Shown one piece after another: positions 34,393 through 41,601 of a stretch of DNA of 64,000 nucleotides; position 1 is the stretch's first letter; each line of letters opens with the position of its first letter. The position numbers and the translations under genes were made by a program. This DNA comes from Acidobacteriota bacterium. Lineage in GTDB: Bacteria; Acidobacteriota; Terriglobia; UBA7540. The notes beneath the pieces were generated by a model. It was not told the DNA's origin. It was given only the letters and a program-made list of their open reading frames with translations, and made no database searches. Location of the stretch: contig JAKAWG010000007.1 in NCBI GenBank assembly GCA_021817045.1, positions 47,420 through 111,419 of the forward strand, given 5' to 3'.

Positions 34393-35469
34393 ATGCCACA
34401 ACGCAAGGAATTGACGTGGAGTCAACTCCGGGTTGGAGTGATGGTCGGCGCCGCCCTGCTCGTCCTGGCCGTAGGCATTTTCTTTGTCAGCGGCCAAGTG
34501 GGGCTGCTGCACGGGCATTATCAGCTCAACGCGTACTTCGCGGACGCCCAGGGCCTACGCCCCGGGGCTCAGGTGCAGCTTGCCGGAGTTCCGGTAGGGA
34601 ACGTCAGCAGCGTCACCTTGTCTAACTCGGAAAATCCGAATCGCGCCGTGCTAGTGCAGATGAGAATTTCCAGCACACATCGCAACGAGATTCGCGCCGA
34701 TTCGGTGGCTACCATCGAAACGGCAGGGCTGCTCGGCCAAGAGTTTGTCAACATCAGCCGTGGCAGCGTGAGCCAGCCCGTCGTAGCGGCGGAGGGCGAT
34801 GTGAAGACGTCGCAGCAGGCCGATATCAAGGCGGTGGTCCACAACGCGAACGACGTTCTCACGAACCTGACAGCTCTCAGCCAGAAGCTGAACTCCATCA
34901 CCGGACAAATTACCGCCGGCAAGGGGACCATCGGGAAGTTCATCTACGACCCCTCTCTTTACAACCGGCTTAATGACACGCTCGCCAAGCTCCAAACGGT
35001 GGCCAACGAACTGTCACACGGAAACGGGACGTTCGCCCAACTCGCCAACAACCGCGAGCTCTACGACAAACTGAATAGCACCGTGAACCGCGCAAACCAG
35101 ATGATGAACCAGATTCAGCACGGGAACGGCACGGTCGCCAAACTCATCAACGACCCCTCCATGTACAACAACCTGAATCAAACGATCACTGCGGCGCACG
35201 ACCTGCTGGATGGGATCAATAACGGTCATGGCACGCTCGGTAAGCTCGTCAAGGACCCCGAGCTTTACAACCGCTTTAACCGCGTAGCGGCCAACGTGGA
35301 TACGATCACGGGAAGAATGGCGAAAGGGCAAGGGTCGCTAGGTTTACTCTCCACTAACGGCCGCCTTTATAACAACCTCAGCGCCAGCTCCCAGTCCCTG
35401 CGTGAATTTCTCGAGGAGTTCCGCAAGAGCCCTAAGAAATACCTCACGCTCCATCTCCGCATCTTCTAG
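34393..35469 (+). CDS. MlaD-family MCE protein with C-terminal repeats
   Basis: A 358-residue inner-membrane-anchored lipid-binding subunit of an MCE transporter. The N-terminal helix (residues 13-32, VGVMVGAALLVLAVGIFFVS) is followed by an MCE domain (about 38-130) with ADAQGLRPGAQVQLAGVPVGNVSSV and TAGLLGQEFVNIS. The C-terminal 200 residues contain five units of about 35 residues, each with a pattern like G-x-G-T-(hydrophobic)2-K-L-x-x-D-x-x-L-Y-N. They probably form a helical needle or barrel as in long MCE proteins. An AAGGAGGG ribosome site precedes the ATG. It works with the ATPase at 33356; the permease must be encoded elsewhere. Confidence 0.9.
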   Translation: MPQRKELTWSQLRVGVMVGAALLVLAVGIFFVSGQVGLLHGHYQLNAYFADAQGLRPGAQVQLAGVPVGNVSSVTLSNSENPNRAVLVQMRISSTHRNEIRADSVATIETAGLLGQEFVNISRGSVSQPVVAAEGDVKTSQQADIKAVVHNANDVLTNLTALSQKLNSITGQITAGKGTIGKFIYDPSLYNRLNDTLAKLQTVANELSHGNGTFAQLANNRELYDKLNSTVNRANQMMNQIQHGNGTVAKLINDPSMYNNLNQTITAAHDLLDGINNGHGTLGKLVKDPELYNRFNRVAANVDTITGRMAKGQGSLGLLSTNGRLYNNLSASSQSLREFLEEFRKSPKKYLTLHLRIF

Positions 35470-35557
35470 CCTGACTTTTGCGATGCCGGGTGTTCGGGGC
35501 ATCAGTATTCCTTATGTGTGTTCGATGACGGACCTTGGCGTGCGCGTCTGCGACGTC

Positions 35558-36649
35558 CTATTGTGAAGAACCTTGCCGCTCGAGGTCGAGAAGCCGCTGC
35601 TTCACATCGATGCCGCCGCCATAGCCGCCGAGACTTCCGTCGGAGCGGATCACGCGGTGGCACGGAATGACGATCGCGACGGGGTTAGCGCCGCACGCGT
35701 TCGCCACCGCACGCACCGCCTTGGGCTGGTGAATGGCGCGCGCCACCTGCCGGTAGGATTGAGTCGAGCCGTAGGGAATCCTCCGCAGCGCCTCCCAGAC
35801 GCGGCGCTGGAACGCGGTGCCTTGAATATCCAAGGGAATTTCCTGTTGCGGCGGCTGGCCTTGAACGCGGGCGACCACTTCTTTCACCCACCTCGCGAGC
35901 GCGCGATGGCTTCCGTTGAGCCTGGCTTGAGGAAATTCAGCTTTCAGTTCTCTCTCCAAGTCCCCGGCCGTTTTTCCGATCCTGACCGCGCACAGTCCCT
36001 TGCGGGTTGCAGCGACCAGAACCCAACCGAGCGGGCTTTTGCTGATTGCATAGTTGATCTCCATTCCTGGACCTCCTTTGCGATAGGTGGAGGGGGTCAT
36101 GCCGAAATGCACCAGGGCGCGCTCGTAAAGCCGGCTGCTCGATCCGTAGCCAGCGCCGTAAAGCGCATCCGCCACTGAACGTCCCGACCGCAACTCTCGT
36201 TTGACCAACCCCACGCGGCAGGCGTCCGTGTATGCTCGTGGAGTAAGGCCGACGACGCGGCGGAACGTGCGCTGGAAAGCGAAACGGCTCAACCCGAACC
36301 GGCCCGATAAATCCCGTAAGCTCAAGGGATCTTCCAGGTGGCTCTCAATGTAGCGGCACGCTTCGATCATGCCCCGGAAGCCCGGGCGCATCCCATTGCC
36401 CGCCTGCGGGTGGCAGCGCTTGCAAGGGCGGAATCCCAACCGCTCCGCCGCCTGAGGCAAGGAGAAGAAAACCACCCGCTCCCTCGCCGGTCTACGCGCG
36501 GGACAACCGGGACGGCAGTAAATCCGGGTTGAAAGGACGCCGTAAACAAAGACGCCGTCATACCGTCGGTCACGCTCTTGCACCGCACGCCAGCACTCCC
36601 GGTCAGCGAGGGCAGGCTTGCTGCTTTCGTGCGTTTGCGACACAGGCAT
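35558..36649 (-). CDS. ada: Ada: methylphosphotriester/O6-methylguanine DNA methyltransferase and regulator
   Basis: A 363-residue adaptive-response protein that removes methyl groups from DNA and activates repair genes when methylated. The N-terminal zinc domain has YCRPGCPAR and RPCKRCHP, whose first Cys accepts methyl from phosphotriesters. A central AraC-type helix-turn-helix follows (LSLRDLSGRFGLSRFAFQRTFRRVVGLTPRAY). The C-terminal domain has VWEALRRIPYGSTQSY and the active-site NPVAIVIPCHRVIRSDGSLGGYGGG, with the acceptor Cys in PCHRV. The start at 36649 (MPVSQTHESS) follows AAGGAG at good spacing; a start 15 codons upstream is less likely. It stands alone, convergent with the MlaD gene. 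Confidence 0.95.
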   Translation of the reverse strand: MPVSQTHESSKPALADRECWRAVQERDRRYDGVFVYGVLSTRIYCRPGCPARRPARERVVFFSLPQAAERLGFRPCKRCHPQAGNGMRPGFRGMIEACRYIESHLEDPLSLRDLSGRFGLSRFAFQRTFRRVVGLTPRAYTDACRVGLVKRELRSGRSVADALYGAGYGSSSRLYERALVHFGMTPSTYRKGGPGMEINYAISKSPLGWVLVAATRKGLCAVRIGKTAGDLERELKAEFPQARLNGSHRALARWVKEVVARVQGQPPQQEIPLDIQGTAFQRRVWEALRRIPYGSTQSYRQVARAIHQPKAVRAVANACGANPVAIVIPCHRVIRSDGSLGGYGGGIDVKQRLLDLERQGSSQ

Positions 36650-36717
36650 AACCAACTCCTTCACCGCACATTGTGAAGGAAAGGACGAATTCAATCTATC
36701 CGTTTGTTGCGGTCAAA

Positions 36718-37251
36718 CTAAAGCGCGGCCTGAAGCTTGAGCACCGTGTTCCAATTGCGGCCGGTGCAGCGCGTGTTGAGCTTCCGCTCGATCAGGGCGA
36801 CGGTCAGCTTGGATTTGCCGATTCCGTCGGGATAGTAAGCGTAGAGCTCGCGTCCCTTCGCGGCAATCGTCTCGCGGCCAGGGAGCGCCGCTTCGAGCGC
36901 GGCAAGCTCGGTTGTTGTCGGCGGGGATTTCAAGGGCAGCACGAGCAAGTGGCTCGGATCGTCTTTTGCCTGGCGGGGGAATGGGTTTCGGGCAACGATG
37001 GCATTCCACTCTTCGGCCGCGCGCACCAGATAATCCGTGCGCAGCTTGAGGCGCCTCTCGGTTTCGATTTCAAGAAACGCTTCGAGCGCAGCGCCGGTCC
37101 TTTCGCCGCTTTCAAAGACGATGTTCCCGCTTTGCAGAATGGTGCGCGTGTTGGTGAATCCCACCATGGCAAACATGGCCCTCAGTTCGGCCATGGCAAG
37201 CTTCCGCCCGCCGACGTTTACCGCACGTAGTAGCGCGATATGAATGACCAT
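36718..37251 (-). CDS. DUF1697 domain protein
   Basis: A 177-residue cytosolic protein of the DUF1697 family, a small alpha/beta fold of unknown function common in bacteria. HIALLRAVNVGGRKLAMAELR at the start, FTNTRTILQSGNIVFES in the middle and ELYAYYPDGIGKSKLT with TGRNWNTVLKL at the end are typical for the family. The ATG at 37251 is preferred over one three codons upstream. It lies about 70 bases before ada on the same strand and may be co-transcribed with it. Confidence 0.88.
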   Translation of the reverse strand: MVIHIALLRAVNVGGRKLAMAELRAMFAMVGFTNTRTILQSGNIVFESGERTGAALEAFLEIETERRLKLRTDYLVRAAEEWNAIVARNPFPRQAKDDPSHLLVLPLKSPPTTTELAALEAALPGRETIAAKGRELYAYYPDGIGKSKLTVALIERKLNTRCTGRNWNTVLKLQAAL

Positions 37252-37312
37252 TGGAAGCAAGTGGCGCAGCGTTCGCTTTGGAACGCTGCCGTTTTTCGGG
37301 GTTGTCCGCCGG

Positions 37313-37350
37313 CAAGCTGCGGAGTCTCAAGAGCAGAGGCGCTACCCGCC
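37313..37350 (+). repeat. Partial copy of the local palindromic repeat
   Basis: CAAGCTGCGGAGTCTC followed by AGAGCAGAGGCGCTACCCGCC matches the right end of the larger copies at 37783-37916 and 39385-39512. Confidence 0.55.
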
Positions 37351-37521
37351 CATAGTCGTTCCTTCGCAGACCGGTCTGTCCAGCCTGTGATTGATAAGAG
37401 AATTCTAATGTTGTTGATTCTAAAGGGTTGGTAGGCTTCGATCCGAAAGTTTTTGCTTCGCGCTTCTCCTCCTCTTCACCTTTCCACCGTCCGCATCACA
37501 ATCAAGATTCTATCAGACCGC

Positions 37522-37554
37522 GATGAGACCGTTGAGACAGATGAGACGGTTTTT
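37522..37554 (-). repeat. GTCTC-rich short repeat, second copy
   Basis: On the minus strand this reads AAAAACCGTCTCATCTGTCTC and continues with AACGGTCTCATCG. A near match, AAAAACTGTCTCATCTGTCTC, lies at 18397-18426 in plus orientation. Both are in gene-free DNA 19 kb apart. Confidence 0.5.
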
Positions 37555-37654
37555 CTCCCTAAAAGCGGCGGGATCAAAAGGCTGACCCTGATGCGCTACT
37601 CTTTGGCCCGGGCGTGTACCGCAGCATGGCCTGGGGCCGCAAGCAGCGCAGATA

Positions 37655-37733
37655 TCATTCCGAGGAGCGAAGCGACGAGGAATCTCGCGTTGTCCGGCCC
37701 CCACAGCGAGATTCCTCGCTCCGCTCGGAATGA
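37655..37733. repeat. Imperfect inverted repeat of the GAGGAATCTCGC type
   Basis: TCATTCCGAG at the left and CTCGGAATGA at the right face each other. Each arm carries AGGAATCTCGC or its complement, with a 12-base asymmetry in the left arm. It is an intergenic palindrome capable of forming a long hairpin. Confidence 0.65.
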
Positions 37734-37782
37734 CATGGTCCCAAAAGCTTGTCAAGAAAGCAAGAATTCATGCCCCTGCAAT

Positions 37783-37916
37783 GCGGAGTCTCGTGCCGTT
37801 GGAGACTCCGATGCGGCTTGTAATCTGAAAAGAAAAACCTCCGCAGGTTTCTGCCGGGCCACCGTCACAAACCGCAGAGTCTCACAGGCGGAGACTCGGG
37901 TGCGCTACCCGCTAAG
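37783..37916 (+). repeat. Palindromic dispersed repeat, copy A
   Basis: About 130 bases with GCGGAGTCTC and GGAGACTCC at the left, a core reading CCGCAGGTTTCTGCCGGGC, and CCGCAGAGTCTCACA followed by GGAGACTC and GCGCTACCCGCT at the right. It aligns over its full length with copy B at 39385-39512. It includes internal inverted repeats and no open frame, like a REP/BIME or small MITE-type element. Confidence 0.7.
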
Positions 37917-37966
37917 GCAGCTCGAACCTCCGCTCTTGAGATCCGCTTCAAGCGGCAGGAGCCAGC

Positions 37967-38497
37967 CTACCTGTCATCTTCTTCTTCCAGAATCGGTCCG
38001 TAGACAGGGCCAAGCTTGCTGTCGGCGAGGCTCCTCAAGAGACCGGCGTTGATGTTTGTGGAGGAATAACCGTGCATTTCCTTCCATGACTTACTCAGGA
38101 GCCAGTCAGTCTCCCTCCTAATCTTCTCCACCAAACGATCGTGCTCGATGAGATACCAAGAGCCCTTGTGCGGGAAGGCCATCCAGATGTCCTTGCCGCA
38201 GTACTTTCTTTGAATGGTAACCCTCGACTTCAGTTGAATCTTTAACGTGGTGGTACCATCCACGTGATAGGCGAGAAAATCAGCCGCCTGCCAGTGGTCA
38301 GCCAGCTTGATGCAGTTGTATCCGTAGTCGGCAAGCGTGGCAGCAATCTTCTGGAAGTTGAACAGTTCCTTCTGTCGGGCGTCGAGGCTGTCGTAACGAA
38401 CCTTGTCGAAACGTCTTCCCGGCCATTCATATTTCCCCCTTCCCGCAAATGCTTTCGCCAACCGGCGGAGACGGCTCAGTGACTGCGTCACAGTCAA
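37967..38497 (-). CDS. Hypothetical protein with PD-(D/E)xK nuclease-like motif
   Basis: A 176-residue soluble protein. The stretch HWQAADFLAYHVDGTTTLK leading into IQLKSR has the spacing of the PD-(D/E)xK nuclease core: Asp, then Gln in place of Glu, x, Lys at the end of a beta strand. IAFPHKG-like AFPHKGSWYLIEHDRLVEKI follows. The N-terminus (SLSRLRRLAKAFAG) is basic. I do not know a named family. It lies in an accessory island with toxin-antitoxin and restriction genes, so a defence or DNA-processing role is plausible but unproven. Confidence 0.6.
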   Translation of the reverse strand: MTVTQSLSRLRRLAKAFAGRGKYEWPGRRFDKVRYDSLDARQKELFNFQKIAATLADYGYNCIKLADHWQAADFLAYHVDGTTTLKIQLKSRVTIQRKYCGKDIWMAFPHKGSWYLIEHDRLVEKIRRETDWLLSKSWKEMHGYSSTNINAGLLRSLADSKLGPVYGPILEEEDDR

Positions 38498-38520
38498 CAG
38501 GCTGGGCCAGCTATCGGAAA

Positions 38521-38562
38521 TTAGTACGCTGAAACAGACCGCAGGTGGCGCAGCTCGTACTT
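38521..38562 (-). pseudogene. Remnant of a second higA 3' end
   Basis: On the minus strand this encodes KYELRHLRSVSAY and a stop. That is nearly the same as the last 13 residues of the intact HigA ending at 38642 (KREVQPLRSVSAY). Upstream similarity fades quickly. It looks like a decayed partial duplication of the antitoxin gene end. Confidence 0.5.
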
Positions 38563-38641
38563 TGCGATTTGTGCGACGTCGGGTGGCGCGTCGCGCTTTC
38601 GTCGATGTTTGCGGCTTCGCAATATGCGGCCAGCTTACAGC

Positions 38642-38950
38642 TCAGTACGCGGAAACAGATCGGAGCGGCTGTACTTCCCGCTTAACTTTGATCTCTTTCT
38701 CGTCCCGAGCAACTTCCAAATCATAGCGGGCTTGCAGATTGAGCCAAAATTCGGGCGTGGTGCCAAAATAGCGGGCGAGCCGCAAAGCCATGTCGGGAGA
38801 AATAGACCGCTCTTCACGCACAATCTCGTAAACCGCAGGTGCGGACACGCGAAGCGCAACCGAAACTTTGTGAGGATTCAACCCAAGCGGCTCTATGAAT
38901 TCCTCGCGCAAAATCTCGCCCGGATGAACCGGCTTCAGCCGCGTAGCCAT
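38642..38950 (-). CDS. higA: HigA-type antitoxin (XRE family)
   Basis: A 102-residue DNA-binding antitoxin. It begins with the family signature RLKPVHPGEILREEFIEPLGL and then has an XRE helix-turn-helix (NPHKVSVALRVSAPAVYEIVREERSISPDMALRLARYFGTT) followed by PEFWLNLQARYDLE, all hallmarks of the HigA/VapI addiction-module group. It would bind HigB and repress the shared promoter. It lies 15 bases after the toxin gene, in the toxin-first order usual for higBA. Confidence 0.93.
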   Translation of the reverse strand: MATRLKPVHPGEILREEFIEPLGLNPHKVSVALRVSAPAVYEIVREERSISPDMALRLARYFGTTPEFWLNLQARYDLEVARDEKEIKVKREVQPLRSVSAY

Positions 38951-38965
38951 GTTCGTTGATCCTCC

Positions 38966-39244
38966 TCAGTGGTAGTCCGTAATCTCAACGTCGAGGGCGT
39001 CGCCCTCGCTCCAGACGAAACATACGCGCCACTGATCGTTGATGCGGATGCTGTATTGTCCTTCCCGGTCGCCGAGCAGTTTCTCCAAGCGGTTGCCCCG
39101 GCCCGATGCCAGGTCCCACAATTCCTTGGCAGCGTTCAGCATTTCAAGCTTTCTTTGTGCCGCCCGCTCTATCGACTCGAACCGTCTAACTCGCTCCCGC
39201 CTGAAAAGCCGTTCAGTGTCCGCCAAGCGGAAGGACTTAATCAC
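38966..39244 (-). CDS. higB: HigB-type toxin (RelE superfamily mRNA interferase)
   Basis: A 92-residue toxin of the RelE/HigB fold that cleaves translated mRNA on the ribosome. FRLADTERLFRRERVRRFESIERAAQRKLEMLNAAKELWDLA is the typical N-terminal helical half. GNRLEKLLGDREGQYSIRINDQWRVCFVW has the conserved strand set, and the C-terminus AL-DVEITDYH ends in the usual Tyr-His. The start is a GTG at 39244. The promoter-like -10 lies only seven bases upstream, so the message may be leaderless. It is followed by higA. Confidence 0.92.
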   Translation of the reverse strand: MIKSFRLADTERLFRRERVRRFESIERAAQRKLEMLNAAKELWDLASGRGNRLEKLLGDREGQYSIRINDQWRVCFVWSEGDALDVEITDYH

Positions 39245-39250
39245 ACGATG

Positions 39251-39290
39251 AGGATATATTGCATCACATTAAATGTCAAGCATTAATGTG
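39251..39290 (-). promoter_or_regulatory. higBA promoter with palindromic operator over the -35 box
   Basis: On the minus strand TTGACA (39274-39279) and TATCCT (39251-39256) are separated by 17 bases. The -35 box is enclosed by the perfect inverted repeat CACATTAA / TTAATGTG (39283-39290 and 39265-39272, ten-base spacer). This is a strong candidate site for autorepression by HigA. Confidence 0.72.
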
Positions 39291-39384
39291 CCGATTCGGG
39301 CAGTACATCGGTAAGTGCGCCAGGCGACTATCGCTCGCGAGGAACAATCCGTCAACAGCAAGACTGCCGATTTCCAGATGTGCA

Positions 39385-39512
39385 GCGCAGAGTTTCCTGG
39401 TTTTGGGAACTCTGCGGCTTGTAATTTGGAAGGAAAGGCGTCCGCAGGTTTCTGCCGGGCTACGCCCGCAAGCCGCAGAGTCTCACAAGCAGAGACTCTG
39501 CGCTACCCCGCT
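39385..39512 (+). repeat. Palindromic dispersed repeat, copy B
   Basis: Matches copy A at 37783-37916. ACTCTGCGGCTT near the left is the inverse complement of AAGCCGCAGAGT near the right. The core CCGCAGGTTTCTGCCGGGC is shared. A further degenerate end-like piece (GCGGAGGTTTGCGCTACCCGCT) lies at 39577-39598. No coding frame is apparent between 39291 and 39646. Confidence 0.7.
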
Positions 39513-39646
39513 TCGCCCTTAAGGCCCTTAGCTCGCACGTGGGCTTTCGCACAAAAGCCGCATCTCCGAAAGCGGAGGTTTGCGCTACCCGCTCGTAGCC
39601 GACTGCCATTGAGCGTGCGAGGGCCTTGTGATAGTATGCGGCGGCC

Positions 39647-40294
39647 ATGCCAGAAGTCCCCGAAGACCCGCACTATTTCACCCTTGACCTAGACCGCGGA
39701 ATCCGTGAGCAGGTTACCGAAAAGCTCGCTAATAGCCCGCTGCTTCCACTGACGAAGGACGTTGCTCCACACGCCAGCGGAGTGTATGCGCTCTACCTGA
39801 ATGAGAAGCTAGTTTACATCGGGAAGGCTACCAGGGAGTTAACCAAGAGCAAGCGCACCTTGCGCGCCCGTCTTGCTGAACACGTCGGGAAGATCAGCGG
39901 TCGTGGGAATATCTCCCTCGGTCAAATCAAATGCCGTTACCTGACGTTCGACAGTGAGTGGTGGGTATTCGCCGCCGAGTTTGCCCTTATCAGCCACTAC
40001 AAACCGGATTGGAACGACAGCGGATTTGGAAGCAAGACGCCTGGGGCAGGCCGGCCCGGAGCACACCGCGTCAGAGGTGGGATAAGCTATTTCCGAGAGC
40101 TTAATTGTCTCTCGCATTCGTTGCTATTCCGGCAGATAATCCAGAAGCAGTGCCGCTTTCGAGCGTGGTGGGCATTCTCCCACTTGCTAGAGACCATCGG
40201 GCCGGTTCTCACCTTAACAATCAGGTCACAGACCGTAAAGCCAGCTTCTTCCGCCATGCGAATGAAATCCACATGGGGCCACTTCGACTTGTGA
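39647..40294 (+). CDS. Eco29kI-like GIY-YIG restriction endonuclease, probable late frameshift
   Basis: The first 140 residues resemble the Eco29kI family of GIY-YIG type II restriction enzymes. SGVYALYLNEKLVYIGKA holds the GIY-YIG pair, LRARLAEHVGKISGRGNI holds the catalytic Arg and His region, and WWVFAAEFALISHYKPDWNDSGFGSKTPGAGRPG holds the catalytic Glu and Asn with the family's GFGSK-PG tail. After GRPG the frame becomes protein-unlike and runs 190 bases into the opposing methyltransferase gene. The +2 frame there reads STPRQRWDKLFPRA and stops at 40102-40104, which looks like the native end. A one-base indel near 40055-40070 is therefore likely. The enzyme may still be active, because the catalytic part precedes it. 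Confidence 0.82.
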   Translation: MPEVPEDPHYFTLDLDRGIREQVTEKLANSPLLPLTKDVAPHASGVYALYLNEKLVYIGKATRELTKSKRTLRARLAEHVGKISGRGNISLGQIKCRYLTFDSEWWVFAAEFALISHYKPDWNDSGFGSKTPGAGRPGAHRVRGGISYFRELNCLSHSLLFRQIIQKQCRFRAWWAFSHLLETIGPVLTLTIRSQTVKPASSAMRMKSTWGHFDL

Positions 40295-40785
40295 TTATTC
40301 ACCATGTCAGTGATCTTAGCCAACAACAGGCCGTTGGCCTTTAGGGCACGCTTGGCCTGCTTGAGAAACGGCGGATACAGATAGCTCAGGTTCCAATCGT
40401 GCCGCTTACCGCATTCGACGGTTGCGCCAAAGTCAACGTCGAACTTTTTGCAGCTTTTGTCCCTGCCCTGCGGGCCGACGTGCGGTGGATCATACACCAC
40501 CACACCGAAGTGCGCGGAGGGAACGCCCGTCATCTCCCGGTTGTCCCCAACGATCATCGGCTTATACGTTGGATCAATGTCCATCGAAACGACTTCGCGG
40601 GTTGACCCCTTCCAGAATCTGCCGGCGTTATAGGTGGAGTCAAGGATCGGCTCAGGTGGAATCACGCAATAAAAGTTGAACGCTGCCTCCAGCAACTCTC
40701 CGTCGCCGCGCTCCCAGACGCTGCTGAGGGGCCGGTACGTGAGAGCACGATTCCCGTTTGCAGGTACAGATTTGAAGGTCTCCAT
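40087..40785 (-). CDS. DNA methyltransferase of the N4/N6 type, partner of the Eco29kI-like enzyme
   Basis: A protein of about 232 residues. VVVYDPPHVGPQGRDKS carries the DPP(H/Y) catalytic motif of amino-methyltransferases. EPILDSTYNAGRFWKG precedes a VVSMDIDPTYKPMIVGDNREM segment with the acidic SAM-binding residue. FLKQAKRALKANGLLLAKI and FTVCDLIVKVRTGP complete a Rossmann-like fold. A TTG at 40821 would add 12 residues; the ATG at 40785 is preferred. It converges on the restriction gene with slight overlap, as expected for a type II restriction-modification pair. The recognition site is unknown. Confidence 0.8.
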   Translation of the reverse strand: METFKSVPANGNRALTYRPLSSVWERGDGELLEAAFNFYCVIPPEPILDSTYNAGRFWKGSTREVVSMDIDPTYKPMIVGDNREMTGVPSAHFGVVVYDPPHVGPQGRDKSCKKFDVDFGATVECGKRHDWNLSYLYPPFLKQAKRALKANGLLLAKITDMVNNHKSKWPHVDFIRMAEEAGFTVCDLIVKVRTGPMVSSKWENAHHARKRHCFWIICRNSNECERQLSSRK

Positions 40786-41374
40786 TGCCTGACATGTTAG
40801 CAGATGTACGTTCGCTGACAAGTGGGCACTTCAAGTGAGTTTAGGACACCGCGACTAACCAACCAAGCTTGACGGTCCCCGGTCCATTGTGTTTCAGTAA
40901 ACAAATAGATCCCTCGCGATTATTGCCCGGAGGTCTGTCATCTCTCTCACGAACTGTTCCTTCCAAACAACGACCTTGCCAGTTTGGACGCCCAAACGAG
41001 CCAGCCAACACTCAATTCTGCCGGTCTGAAAAAATTTGTAGGCTAGGGACTTTGAGCGAAATTTAAGGGCCGTTTTTGCTCGGCAATCCAATCAAGTAAC
41101 TGGGAATAAACAACATTAGAATCTGCTTATGCGGAACAAAGCTGAGGGTTTGGGCCGAAAATGATGTATCTGATTTGGAATGATAAATTTATAAAGGCTG
41201 GGGCAGAGCGTGAAAGCTAAGCAAATTATTGAAAAGAAGCAACATTAGAAAACATTAGACTCTGAAAAATCCACAAATCAAGCAGGGACCCCGCTAGCTT
41301 GGCGCGATGGTAAGCCAGTCGGCACGGACCTTGTCCCATTCCCGGATCAGAAGCCCGTGAGCCTCAAAGAAAGC
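40786..41374. other. Gene-poor region with AT-rich patches
   Basis: About 590 bases without a supported gene. AACATTAGA occurs three times (near 41115, 41244 and 41254). A minus-strand frame ends at 41294 with [20 protein letters not shown], which looks somewhat protein-like but has no recognisable upstream part. The methyltransferase homology begins abruptly at about 41375, so a rearrangement junction lies here. Confidence 0.45.
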
Positions 41375-41378
41375 GCGG

Positions 41379-41597
41379 ATGCGTGCCGTCATCCTGGACA
41401 TGATTCCGAATGACGCCCGCACCGGTCCGCCTTTCCCGCTGATCTTCGCCCTAAACATGCTCGTGAATAGTGACGAAGGAGACACCTTTACTTTCGCTGA
41501 ATATTCCCAATGGCTCAGTGAAGCGGGATTCGAACGTGTCGAAAGTACCGACATCGGCTCGCACTCGCCGGCCATCATCGCCTGGAAGAAATTATAG
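41379..41597 (+). pseudogene. 3' fragment of a duplicated methyltransferase gene
   Basis: The 72 codons encode [18 protein letters not shown] and FALNMLV, then [18 protein letters not shown] and [15 protein letters not shown]. They closely match the last 70 residues of the intact methyltransferase at 45952-46974 ([31 protein letters not shown]). The remaining three quarters of the gene, including the SAM-binding motif, is missing. The fragment is non-functional as a methyltransferase and marks a past duplication at the edge of the respiratory cluster. Confidence 0.8.
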
Positions 41598-41601
41598 AAC
41601 C

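Noticed and set aside
34199..34414. 71-codon frame between the MlaF- and MlaD-like genes
   Set aside because: It overlaps the MlaD start, lacks a permease-like hydrophobic profile and has no ribosome site, so it is not the missing MlaE.
37655..39512. CRISPR array in the repeat-rich island
   Set aside because: Repeats are palindromic, differ in length and spacing, and there are no regular unique spacers or cas genes.
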